5,560 nt of DNA from Rhodospirillales bacterium (GCA_030754475.1 JASMAE010000183.1:1-5560), one strand, 5' to 3'. Counted from the stretch's first letter, positions 1 to 5,560 are shown. A program made the numbers and translations. Notes: generated from the letters alone by a model not told the origin.

Positions 1-223
1 GCGCGTGCTGGATGCGGGCGCGGTGCCGGCGACCCGGCACGTGCGCGGCTCGAACCACTGCCTGATCGGGGTCCACGCCGACCGGCTGCCGGGCCGCGCC
101 ATCGTGCTCTCGGTCATCGACAACCTGGTGAAGGGGGCGGCGGGCCAGGCGCTTCAGAACATGAACGTGATGTGCGGCTTTTCCGAGACCGCCGGGCTCG
201 CGCAAGAGGCCCTGTTCCCCTGA
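1..223 (+). CDS. argC: N-acetyl-gamma-glutamyl-phosphate reductase, C-terminal end (partial)
   Basis: This is the 3' end of argC, cut by the left edge; the first complete codon is at base 2 and the stop is TGA at 221-223. ArgC is the cytoplasmic NADPH-dependent enzyme that reduces N-acetyl-glutamyl-phosphate to the semialdehyde, the third step of arginine synthesis. About 73 residues are visible. They carry the family's C-terminal signature: VRGSNHCLIGVH, followed by DNLVKGAAGQALQNMN and a closing GFSETAGL stretch. The catalytic cysteine and the NADPH-binding domain lie upstream, outside the window, so activity cannot be judged here. The frame is open to the edge and the end matches the usual family end, so no truncation is seen. 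The next gene (stop at 304) converges on it, leaving 80 bases between the two stops. Confidence 0.95.
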   Translation, partial: RVLDAGAVPATRHVRGSNHCLIGVHADRLPGRAIVLSVIDNLVKGAAGQALQNMNVMCGFSETAGLAQEALFP

Positions 224-303
224 TCCACTCGATTTCAATCGCGTAGGCCAACTTCAAGCGGTCGGAGGATCGCCACGGCGAGTGGGGGCGACCACGGACT
301 GGT

Positions 304-897
304 CTAGGGGCAGATCACGGGGGCCTCGCACGCGTCGTGCCTCATGGGATCCCACGGCGGGATCAGGAGATACGCCGCGCGGCCCATCATCTTGCGAAAG
401 GCGGGATCGTCGGGTGAACCGGTGCTGGGGATGCTGCTGTCGACGTGGGCGTAGAGGGACTCGTTCACGCAGAACGCGATCGAGGCGTGGAGCCGGCCGT
501 CGCGCGCCTCGGATGCAAGCGCCGCCGCTTCACCGCACAGGTCCCTCCAGACGAGGGTCTTTGGCGGGTCGAACAGGATCACGATCCGGTACGGCGCGCG
601 CGCGTTCTCCGACGGCCGGGTCGTGAAATGGGTGGCGGGACCGCTATTCATCCCCTGAATGGAATCGATGACCGCCTCGTCCGTCTCCGCCTTGGGCATC
701 GCGAAGGGGTTGCCGAGGATCACGGTAAGGATATCGCGCCCGCCGGCGCCATAGCTGAAGGCCGACGGAACACCCGAGCGGTGCACAAACGACTGGCTCA
801 ACTCGGCGCCGCAGGCTGAGACCAGCGCGAGGCCCGTAACCGCGCCTGCCCAAAGAAACGCCCGCCATCCGCGAGCTTTGAGAGTGGTTTGTCGCAT
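304..897 (-). CDS. putative lipoprotein of unknown function
   Basis: The product is 197 residues if it starts at the ATG at 897-895. I do not recognise a named family. The N-terminus has Arg and Lys residues (R2, K7, R9, R12), a hydrophobic stretch at about residues 13-26, then LVSAC with Cys29, a good lipobox. This predicts export by Sec, lipid attachment at Cys29 and an envelope location. The mature part has four more cysteines (about 121, 143, 190, 196), the last two in DACEAPVICP at the C-terminus, so disulfide bonds are possible. Other visible stretches are an Ile/Val-rich segment near residue 105 (DILTVILGNPF) and YRIVILFDPP near 103-112. The frame stays open to a TTG at 1032, but that start would bury the signal peptide behind 45 residues. 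No strong ribosome binding site is visible. It lies downstream of parE on the same strand, separated by 213 bases. Confidence 0.72.
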   Translation of the reverse strand: MRQTTLKARGWRAFLWAGAVTGLALVSACGAELSQSFVHRSGVPSAFSYGAGGRDILTVILGNPFAMPKAETDEAVIDSIQGMNSGPATHFTTRPSENARAPYRIVILFDPPKTLVWRDLCGEAAALASEARDGRLHASIAFCVNESLYAHVDSSIPSTGSPDDPAFRKMMGRAAYLLIPPWDPMRHDACEAPVICP

Positions 898-1061
898 CAC
901 AACGGCCCACGGAAAACATGGGCGCGCGGAGGCGCCGCCGCAAGGGTTGGCGGGCGGGCCGCAGAAGCGGATCGCGCTTGGTTGGAACCGCGATGCGGCC
1001 CCAATCAAGCGCGCCCATCCGCTCGATCTCAATAATGCAGGGCAGATTTACGCGCCCGCTG

Positions 1062-1095
1062 GATCGCGGCCACGCGAGTCCGACCGATCGCGATC
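1062..1095. repeat. 7-bp inverted repeat in the spacer after parE
   Basis: GATCGCG at 1062-1068 faces CGCGATC at 1089-1095 across a 20-base loop. The right arm is part of a perfect 10-base palindrome, GATCGCGATC (1086-1095). A GCAGAT/ATCTGC pair (1042-1047 and 1093-1098) offers an alternative, longer pairing. The repeat lies 16 bases past the parE stop on the minus strand, where a transcription terminator could sit. There is no T-run on either side, so an intrinsic terminator is not established. The rest of the 898-1110 spacer shows no gene that I can support. Confidence 0.25.
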
Positions 1096-1110
1096 TGCGC
1101 TGGTGCGCGC

Positions 1111-3150
1111 TTACGCATCGATCTGATCGACGAAGTGGGCGTGCTCTTGAATATAGGCGAGGCGCAATTCCGGCTTGCGGCCCATCAGCCTCTCGACCAG
1201 GGCGGCGGTGTCCGGAACGGGGCCGCGCCTTCGGGTCTTTCCTTCGGCGCCGCCGTTTGCCGCCTTGGAAACGTCCGCGCCGTCGTCTGGCAAGACGACG
1301 CGCAACAGCGTACGGGTGGCCGGGTCCATGGTGGTTTCCTTGAGTTGCGCCGACGGCATTTCGCCGAGACCCTTGAACCGGCTCAACTCCACCTTTTGCG
1401 ATCCCTTGAAGACGGTGCCAAGAAGCGCTTCCTTGTGCGCGTCGTCTCGGGCGAAGAGCGTCTTGCCGCCTTGCGAAATTCGATAGAGAGGTGGGATGGC
1501 AAGATAAAGATGTTTATTCTCAATTAGTTTTATCATCTTCCTAAAGAAAAATGTCATCAGAAGCGAGGCGATATGGGCGCCGTCCACGTCGGCGTCCGTC
1601 ATGATGATCACGCGTTCGTAGCGCAGTGCCTCTTCGTCGTAGCCCTCGCCCGCGCCGCAGCCAAGCGCTTCGACGAGGTCCTTGAGCTCGCGGTTGGCGT
1701 CGAGCTTGTCGGTCGACGCGCTGGCCACGTTCAGGATCTTGCCGCGCAACGGCAGCACGGCCTGGGTCGCGCGGTTGCGGGCCTGCTTGGCGGACCCGCC
1801 GGCGGAGTCTCCTTCGACGAGGAAGAACTCGGTCCCTTTGGAAGCCGCGTGGCTGCAATCGGCAAGCTGACCGGGAAGCCTGAGGCGCCGCGTCGCGGAC
1901 GCGCGTTTGGTCTCGCGTTCGCGGCGTCGGCGGCGGCGCTCGTCGGCCTTTTCGAGCGCGCGCCCGAGCAAGGCCGCGGCCGTCCGCGGATCGCCCGAAA
2001 GCCAGTGGTCGAAATGGTCGCGCAAGACCGGCTCGATCATCCGTGTTGCCTCGGGCGAGGCGAGCTTCTCTTTCGTCTGCCCCTGGAACTGTGGGTTCGT
2101 CAGAAATACCGACAGCATGACGCAGGCGCCGCCGAGCACGTCGTCCGCGCTCACGCTCGCGGCATGCTTGTTGTTGACGAGTTCGCCGTAAGCCTTCAGG
2201 CCGCGACCGAGTGCTGTCTTGAGCGCCTGTTCGTGGGTTCCGCCTTGCGGCGTCGGCACCGTGTTGCAATACGATCGGAAGAACGCGTCCTCGTCATCGG
2301 GCCAGACGACGGCCCACTCGATCCGTCCGCCGTCACCATTGAGTGTCGCCTGACCGGCGAACGGCGCGGGGCTCAGCGTCCCTCGATCGCCGAGCGTGGT
2401 GGCGAGGTATTCGACCAGGCCGCCGGGGAAGCACAAGGTATCGCTCGCCGGCACGGTGTCGCGCTCGTCCACTAGGGCCGGCGCGCAGATCCAGCGGATC
2501 TCGACGCCGCGGAAGAGATATGCCTTCGAGCGCGCCATGCGATAAAGCTGTTCCGGGCGGAAGCAGGCCGAATCTCCGAAGATTCTTGGGTCCGCGTGAA
2601 AGGCGATCGTCGTTCCGCGGCGATTCTGGACCGCGCCCATCTTGCGCAAGGGCGTTTGCGGCTTTCCACGACGGTAGCTCTGGGTCCAAAGCACGCGCTC
2701 GCGGGCCACCTCGACGGTCAGCCGGTCCGAAAGCGCGTTGACGACCGAAAGTCCCACCCCGTGCAGGCCGCCCGAGGTGTGATACGCCTTGCCGCCGAAC
2801 TTGGCGCCCGAATGCAAGGTGGTGAGGATGACCTCGAGCGCCGACTTCCCCTTGAACTTGGGGTGGGGATCGACGGGAATTCCCCGGCCGTTGTCGCGGA
2901 CGGTGACGGTTTGGTCGTCCGCGATCTCGAGTTCGATCCGGCTCGCGTGCCCCGCCACCGCTTCGTCCATGGCATTGTCCAAGATTTCGGCGGCGAGATG
3001 GTGCATGGCGTCGACATCGGTGCCGCCGATATACATCGCCGGGCGCTTGCGCACCGGCTCCAGGCCTTCCAGGACCTCGATGTCCCTGGCCTCGTAGCTC
3101 GTGGCCGTTTTCTTTGCGGCGGCCTCGAACAAATCGGCGGCCTCATCCAT
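1111..3150 (-). CDS. parE: DNA topoisomerase IV subunit B (ATPase/TOPRIM subunit)
   Basis: ParE pairs with ParC as topoisomerase IV, which uses ATP to decatenate replicated chromosomes in the cytoplasm. From the ATG at 3150 it has 679 residues. GHKL ATPase: EILDN at 55-59, DNGRGIP at 86-92, TSGGLHGVG at 125-133. Transducer domain: QTKEKL at 358-363, whose Lys360 should contact ATP. An Arg-rich linker (about 404-422) leads to the TOPRIM domain: EGDSAGG at 446-452, PLRGKILNV at 467-475, DADVDG at 519-524. The end has RFKGLGEMP and VERLMGRKPELR. The length, the absence of the large GyrB TOPRIM insertion and the phrase PPLYRISQGGKTLFARDDAH point to ParE, not GyrB. A further in-frame ATG at 3204 would add 18 residues but has no ribosome site, whereas 3150 has GGGGAG six bases upstream. 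Oddities: Ala38 replaces the usual Gly of RPGMYIG; a short Gly/Ala/Lys/Arg-rich linker sits at about 622-648; and residues 531-560 are encoded by a sharply AT-rich patch. Confidence 0.95.
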   Translation of the reverse strand: MDEAADLFEAAAKKTATSYEARDIEVLEGLEPVRKRPAMYIGGTDVDAMHHLAAEILDNAMDEAVAGHASRIELEIADDQTVTVRDNGRGIPVDPHPKFKGKSALEVILTTLHSGAKFGGKAYHTSGGLHGVGLSVVNALSDRLTVEVARERVLWTQSYRRGKPQTPLRKMGAVQNRRGTTIAFHADPRIFGDSACFRPEQLYRMARSKAYLFRGVEIRWICAPALVDERDTVPASDTLCFPGGLVEYLATTLGDRGTLSPAPFAGQATLNGDGGRIEWAVVWPDDEDAFFRSYCNTVPTPQGGTHEQALKTALGRGLKAYGELVNNKHAASVSADDVLGGACVMLSVFLTNPQFQGQTKEKLASPEATRMIEPVLRDHFDHWLSGDPRTAAALLGRALEKADERRRRRRERETKRASATRRLRLPGQLADCSHAASKGTEFFLVEGDSAGGSAKQARNRATQAVLPLRGKILNVASASTDKLDANRELKDLVEALGCGAGEGYDEEALRYERVIIMTDADVDGAHIASLLMTFFFRKMIKLIENKHLYLAIPPLYRISQGGKTLFARDDAHKEALLGTVFKGSQKVELSRFKGLGEMPSAQLKETTMDPATRTLLRVVLPDDGADVSKAANGGAEGKTRRRGPVPDTAALVERLMGRKPELRLAYIQEHAHFVDQIDA
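1474..1556 (-). other. in-frame AT-rich patch inside parE
   Basis: Inside this GC-rich gene, bases 1501-1550 contain only 11 G or C (22%). The composition recovers gradually toward 1471. On the coding strand the patch uses ATA, AAA, CTA, ATT, AAT, CTT, TAT, TTT and AGG, which the surrounding gene largely avoids. It encodes a Lys/Ile/Asn/Phe-rich stretch between the DADVDGAHI metal motif and PPLYRISQGG. The reading frame is kept and the residues fit the ParE family at this place, so it is not a frameshift or insertion. A small gene-conversion tract from a low-GC relative is one reading. Mixed assembly of two strains, or selection on local DNA composition, are others. Confidence 0.8.
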
Positions 3151-3156
3151 GCGCAG

Positions 3157-3162
3157 CTCCCC
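3157..3162 (-). promoter_or_regulatory. ribosome binding site deciding the parE start
   Basis: On the minus strand GGGGAG is followed by six bases (CTGCGC) and then the ATG at 3150. This is close to ideal Shine-Dalgarno spacing. The upstream ATG at 3204 is preceded by AGATACTGTATC, which has no such sequence. The short N-terminus that follows (MDEAADLFEAAA) also resembles ParE starts better than the longer form. I therefore place translation start at 3150. Confidence 0.7.
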
Positions 3163-3193
3163 GCTGGCTTTTCCGCGAACGATGGTGTTGTCG

Positions 3194-3221
3194 TTGCTGG
3201 ACATGATACAGTATCTACGAT
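3194..3221 (+). promoter_or_regulatory. candidate sigma-70-type promoter for the thioesterase gene
   Basis: TTGCTG at 3194-3199 and TACGAT at 3216-3221 are separated by 16 bases. They match the -35 and -10 consensus at three and four positions. Transcription would begin near 3228, about 35 bases before the ATG at 3263. The match is modest, and alphaproteobacterial promoters vary, so this is a placement guess supported mainly by the divergent gene arrangement. Confidence 0.25.
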
Positions 3222-3224
3222 CGT
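3205..3224. repeat. two adjacent small palindromes in the divergent promoter region
   Basis: GATACaGTATC (3205-3215) is a perfect 11-base palindrome with one central base. Two bases later comes ACGATCGT (3217-3224), a perfect 8-base palindrome that runs into TTCGAA (3224-3229). They overlap both candidate -10 boxes, between the parE and thioesterase starts, where an operator would be expected. I do not recognise a regulator with this site. It does not fit the alphaproteobacterial LexA pattern of spaced GTTC repeats. Confidence 0.4.
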
Positions 3225-3235
3225 TCGAATAACAA
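3208..3235 (-). promoter_or_regulatory. candidate promoter for parE
   Basis: Read on the minus strand, TTGTTA (3235-3230) is followed after 16 bases by TACTGT (3213-3208). Transcription from it would start near 3200, at or just past the upstream ATG at 3204. That would exclude this ATG and give a leader of about 50 bases before the better-supported start at 3150. The agreement with the ribosome-site evidence is the main support; the hexamers themselves are weak. Confidence 0.3.
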
Positions 3236-3262
3236 CATCTTGTGGTCAGGCGGGACTAAAAC

Positions 3263-3652
3263 ATGGGCGCGGCGGAAACGGCGCCACGGGGCGAGTTGGC
3301 GATCCGCACGGTGGCGCGGCCGCGCGACACGAACGCGGTGGGCGATATCTTCGGCGGCTGGATCATGTCGCAGATGGACTTCGCCGGCGGATTGACCGCT
3401 TGGTGGCGCGCCCGTGGCCGCGTCGCCACCGTCGCCGTACAGTCGATGGAGTTCCATCTGCCGGTCCGTGTCGGAGACCTGGTTTCCGTATACGCCGAGG
3501 TCTTGAAGATCGGCAACATCTCGGTCACGGTCGGGGTCGAGACCTGGGTTCAGCGTCGCCTCGCCGAGCCGCCGGGCATCAATGTCACGCAAGGGGTGTT
3601 CACCTATGTTGCCCTCGATGACCAGGGAAAAAAGCGCTCGGTCCCCGACTGA
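3263..3652 (+). CDS. yciA: YciA-family acyl-CoA thioesterase (hotdog fold)
   Basis: The 129-residue product is a single hotdog-fold domain of the YciA type. These cytoplasmic enzymes hydrolyse acyl-CoA thioesters to free acid and CoA and are thought to adjust acyl-CoA and CoA pools. The signature is clear: RGELAIRTVARPRDTNAVGD at 9-28, then IFGGWIMSQMD, where Asp39 is the expected catalytic acid by comparison with Haemophilus YciA. After it come a beta strand with VAVQSMEFHLPVRVGD (57-72), a strand with ISVTVGVETWV (86-96), and FTYVALDDQGK near the end. The length is normal for the family and no key residue is missing. The ATG at 3263 lies just before the conserved domain; AGGCGG at 3248-3253 is a weak ribosome site. 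The gene is divergent from parE and overlaps the next gene by 47 bases. Its substrate cannot be told from sequence. Confidence 0.9.
   Translation: MGAAETAPRGELAIRTVARPRDTNAVGDIFGGWIMSQMDFAGGLTAWWRARGRVATVAVQSMEFHLPVRVGDLVSVYAEVLKIGNISVTVGVETWVQRRLAEPPGINVTQGVFTYVALDDQGKKRSVPD
3591..3598 (+). promoter_or_regulatory. ribosome binding site for the exported protein, inside yciA
   Basis: AAGGGGTG lies in the last codons of the thioesterase gene; its AGGGG core ends nine bases before the ATG at 3606. Neither the ATG at 3618 nor the one at 3582 has a comparable site. This favours 3606 as the start and suggests that translation of the two genes is coupled. Confidence 0.45.
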
Positions 3653-4049
3653 GGCGAGTTGTGCCGCCGCATGCCGGCTCGGGCGCCTCGCCGCCGTGGG
3701 CGCGGTCTGGCTCGGTGCCGCGATCGGGAACGCGTTCGCGGGCGAGGCGGACGTGGTGGGCGTGGACGTTCGCGTGAGCGGCGAAGGGACGTTCGCCATT
3801 GACGTCACGGTCCGCCACGCCGATACCGGTTGGGACCACTACGCCGATCGGTGGGAGGTCCTGGCCCCCGACGGCGCGGTGCTGGGCGCGCGCGTGCTTC
3901 TGCACCCCCATGTGGACGAGCAGCCGTTCACGCGCAGCCTTTCGGGCGTACAAATCCCGCAAGCGATCCGCACCGTCCGCGTTCGCGCCCGCGACAAGGT
4001 GGACGGCTACGGCGGGCGCGAGATGGTCGTCTCCGTGCCGGGCCGTTAG
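3606..4049 (+). CDS. small exported protein of unknown function
   Basis: The product is 147 residues from the ATG at 3606 (143 from the ATG at 3618). It begins inside the last part of the thioesterase gene in another frame, so the two are probably one transcript. A basic region with two Cys residues (about 19 and 23) and CRLGRL leads into a hydrophobic segment, LAAVGAVWLGAAIG, ending at AFA before GEADVV. That is a plausible signal peptide with cleavage after about residue 45. The mature part is about 100 residues, without Cys, and probably beta-rich. It has a striking HADTGWDHYADRWEVLAPDG stretch followed by LLHPHVDEQPFTRSLSG and, near the end, VRARDKVDGYGG. I recall similar small periplasmic proteins of unknown function in other proteobacteria but know no named family. 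The His-, Asp- and Trp-rich motifs could bind a ligand or metal; this is speculation. Confidence 0.78.
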   Translation: MLPSMTREKSARSPTEASCAAACRLGRLAAVGAVWLGAAIGNAFAGEADVVGVDVRVSGEGTFAIDVTVRHADTGWDHYADRWEVLAPDGAVLGARVLLHPHVDEQPFTRSLSGVQIPQAIRTVRVRARDKVDGYGGREMVVSVPGR

Positions 4050-4072
4050 GGGGGAGCCGCGACAACTCGTCT

Positions 4073-4098
4073 CCGGTTAGGCCGAGTCGGCTGAACGG
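4073..4098 (+). terminator. candidate hairpin terminator after the exported protein gene
   Basis: The plus-strand sequence from CCGG at 4073 to ACGG at 4098 can fold on itself: an outer CCG/CGG with TT/AA, one bulge, one mismatch, and an inner GGCC/GGCT part around a short GAGTC loop. It begins 24 bases after the TAG at 4047-4049. No T-run follows, so it may be a weak or factor-assisted terminator. Confidence 0.4.
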
Positions 4099-4114
4099 CG
4101 TTCGTGCCTTCAAG

Positions 4115-4138
4115 CGACCATCAGGTCGATGCTAATCG
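4115..4138. repeat. two small overlapping hairpins in the convergent spacer
   Basis: CGACC (4115-4119) pairs with GGTCG (4124-4128) across an ATCA loop. CGAT (4127-4130) pairs with ATCG (4135-4138) across GCTA. They share two bases, so the two stems compete. They lie between the stronger hairpins at 4073-4098 and 4142-4179 and add to an unusually folded spacer. Confidence 0.4.
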
Positions 4139-4141
4139 TGT

Positions 4142-4179
4142 CGGTGAAGCCACCGCGGCAGCACGCTCGCGTGCTGCCG
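4142..4179 (-). terminator. tandem perfect hairpins downstream of glnA
   Basis: Two perfect stems stand directly side by side. CGGCAGCACG (4156-4165) pairs with CGTGCTGCCG (4170-4179) around a CTCG loop; the stem can extend by three more pairs with one bulge. CGGTG (4142-4146) pairs with CACCG (4151-4155) around AAGC. On the minus strand the long stem begins 17 bases after the glnA stop, a fitting place for a terminator. Neither strand has a T-run next to it, so it may act with Rho, as a transcript-end stabiliser, or in both directions. Confidence 0.65.
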
Positions 4180-4196
4180 GCGGGTCCGGGCTGCGC

Positions 4197-5560
4197 TCAG
4201 GACGAGTAGTACATCTGGAACTCGACCGGGTGCGGGGTGTGCTCGAAGTTGTAGACCTCCTCCCACTTGAGCGCGATGTATCCGTCGATGAGATCGTCCG
4301 AGAACACGTCGCCCTGCTTCAGGAAGTCGCGGTCGGCATCCAGCGAATCGAGGGCTTCGCGCAAAGAGCCGCAAACGGTGGGAACGTCGCTCAACTCCTC
4401 GGGCGGCAGGTCGTAGAGGTTCTTGTCCATGGGATCGCCCGGGTGGATGCGGTTGCGGATCCCGTCGAGGCCCGCCATCAGCATGGCCGCGAACGAGAGA
4501 TAGGGGTTCGCCGTCGGGTCGGGGTAGCGGACCTCGACCCGCTTTGCGCCGGGTTCGGCCGTGAACGGTATCCGGCACGCGGCCGAGCGGTTGCGCGCCG
4601 AATAGGCCAGCAGCACCGGCGCCTCGAAGCCGGGAATCAGCCGCTTGTAACTGTTCGTGCAAGGGTTCGTGAACGCGTTCACCGCCTTGGCGTGCCGAAT
4701 GATGCCGCCGATGTAGTAGAGCGCCGTTTCCGAGAGATCGGCGTAGCTTGATCCGGCGAAGACCGGCGCGCCGTCCTTCCAGATCGACTGGTGTGTATGC
4801 ATGCCCGATCCGTTGTCATCGATCACGGGCTTGGGCATGAACGTCGCCGTCTTGCCGTAGGTGTGGGCCACCATGTGCACGCAGTACTTGTAGATCTGAA
4901 GGTTGTCGGCGCAGCGCAACAGCGGCGCGAATTTGATGCCGAGCTCGTGTTGGCTGGGCGCCACCTCGTGATGGTGTTTCTCCATCTCGAGTCCCATCTC
5001 TTGCATGGTGCTCACCATCTCGGCCCGTAGGTCGGAGGCCGAATCCACCGGCGGCACCGGGAAATAACCGCCCTTGATCGGCGGACGGTGACCGATGTTG
5101 GGCTTTCCTTCGGGGAAGATCCTGCCGCTGACGTAGGGGCCCTCTTCGGAATCGATCGTGTAGAAGGTGTTGTTCATCGACACGTCGAAACGCACCTCGT
5201 CGAAGACGAAGAACTCGGCTTCCGGGCCGAAGTAGGCGACGTCGCCGACGCCGGTCGTGCCGAGGTACGCCTCGGCGCGGCGCGCGGCCGAACGGGGATC
5301 ACGCAAATAAGGCTGGCCTGTCGAGGGCTCCAACACGTCGCAACACAAGATGAGCGACGCTTGCGCCGAGAAGGGGTCCATCACCGCCGTCTCGGAATCG
5401 GGGATCAGCGCCATGTCGGATTCGTTGATCGCCTTCCATCCGGCGATGGACGAGCCGTCGAACATGACCCCGTCGGTGAACGCGGCCTCGTTCAGGCTGT
5501 CGATGGTGAGGGCGAGATGCTGCCACTTGCCGCGCGGGTCGGTGAACCGGAGGTCGACGA
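4197..5560 (-). CDS. glnA: glutamine synthetase type I (5' end outside window)
   Basis: GlnA makes glutamine from glutamate, ammonia and ATP in the cytoplasm and works as a dodecamer. The frame continues to the right edge; 453 residues are visible and about 16 are missing by comparison with the usual 469. The visible start is VDLRFTDPRGKWQH, typical of the N-terminal domain; the ATG at 5465 is internal (MFDGSSIAGW). Active-site stretches are GPEAEFFVFD, HHHEVAPSQHE, GSGMHTHQS, NSYKRLIPGFEAP with the following ARNRSA, and EVRYPDPTANPYLS. Tyr in KNLYDLPPEE (codon 4415-4413) matches the adenylylation site of the GSI-beta class, so GlnE control is expected. The end, EFQMYYSS, is complete, with TGA at 4199-4197. 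The promoter, and any glnB upstream, lie beyond the window. The gene converges on the exported protein gene. Confidence 0.97.
   Translation of the reverse strand, partial: VDLRFTDPRGKWQHLALTIDSLNEAAFTDGVMFDGSSIAGWKAINESDMALIPDSETAVMDPFSAQASLILCCDVLEPSTGQPYLRDPRSAARRAEAYLGTTGVGDVAYFGPEAEFFVFDEVRFDVSMNNTFYTIDSEEGPYVSGRIFPEGKPNIGHRPPIKGGYFPVPPVDSASDLRAEMVSTMQEMGLEMEKHHHEVAPSQHELGIKFAPLLRCADNLQIYKYCVHMVAHTYGKTATFMPKPVIDDNGSGMHTHQSIWKDGAPVFAGSSYADLSETALYYIGGIIRHAKAVNAFTNPCTNSYKRLIPGFEAPVLLAYSARNRSAACRIPFTAEPGAKRVEVRYPDPTANPYLSFAAMLMAGLDGIRNRIHPGDPMDKNLYDLPPEELSDVPTVCGSLREALDSLDADRDFLKQGDVFSDDLIDGYIALKWEEVYNFEHTPHPVEFQMYYSS

Noticed and set aside
225..285. Inverted repeat CCACTCG/CGAGTGG between argC and the lipoprotein gene.
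   Set aside because: It has seven pairs with a 47-base loop and no T-run. This is weak for a terminator and not far from chance.
898..1032. N-terminal extension of the lipoprotein gene to a TTG at 1032.
   Set aside because: It would place 45 residues before a normal signal peptide and has no clear ribosome site; the ATG at 897 fits export.
2030..2060. Possible fusion or frameshift at the Arg-rich linker of ParE.
   Set aside because: The frame is continuous and the linker between transducer and TOPRIM domains is normally basic in ParE.
1573..2475. A 300-codon open frame on the plus strand opposite parE.
   Set aside because: It is exactly antisense to conserved ParE domains. High GC keeps stops rare in this frame, and the translation shows no recognisable domain.
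2596..3621. A 341-codon open frame on the plus strand spanning the parE 5' end and most of yciA.
   Set aside because: It crosses two well-supported genes and the divergent promoter region, and its translation is Arg/Gly-rich without motifs; it is a GC-driven shadow.
4104..4751. A 215-codon plus-strand frame opposite the glnA 3' end, starting inside the hairpin spacer.
   Set aside because: It is antisense to highly conserved GlnA motifs, starts among stem-loops and encodes no recognisable domain.
1..5560. Search for a novel multi-gene defence, mobile or secondary-metabolism system.
   Set aside because: All large genes are core metabolism or replication genes. No integrase, transposase, repeat array, toxin pair or atypical gene cluster is visible.

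Overview
The window is a GC-rich chromosomal segment (roughly two thirds G+C by eye) carrying core bacterial genes. The topoisomerase IV B subunit, the class I glutamine synthetase and the ArgC tail all look alphaproteobacterial, perhaps Rhodospirillales-like. That placement comes from remembered family resemblance, not from a search. No phage, transposon, CRISPR array, tRNA or rRNA is visible.

Layout from left to right: the 3' end of argC (arginine biosynthesis) on the plus strand; a convergent, unnamed putative lipoprotein gene on the minus strand (304-897); a 213-base spacer; parE on the minus strand (best start 3150, stop 1111); a divergent promoter region with two small palindromes (about 3190-3262); a plus-strand pair made of a YciA-type acyl-CoA thioesterase (3263-3652) and an overlapping small exported protein of unknown function (3606-4049); a 147-base convergent spacer packed with hairpins; and glnA on the minus strand, cut off by the right edge of the window only about 16 residues short of its start.

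The genes do not form one pathway. They cover arginine synthesis, chromosome decatenation, acyl-CoA turnover and ammonia assimilation, and two products are uncharacterised envelope or exported proteins. The two plus-strand genes 3263-4049 overlap and are probably co-transcribed. parE and the lipoprotein gene share orientation, but the long spacer makes a single operon uncertain.

I do not see a new multi-gene system. The most unusual signal is a short, in-frame, strongly AT-rich patch inside parE (about 1474-1556), just after the TOPRIM metal-binding motif. Its codons and its Lys/Ile/Asn-rich residues look like those of a low-GC organism. Second is the chain of adjacent hairpins between the small exported protein gene and glnA.
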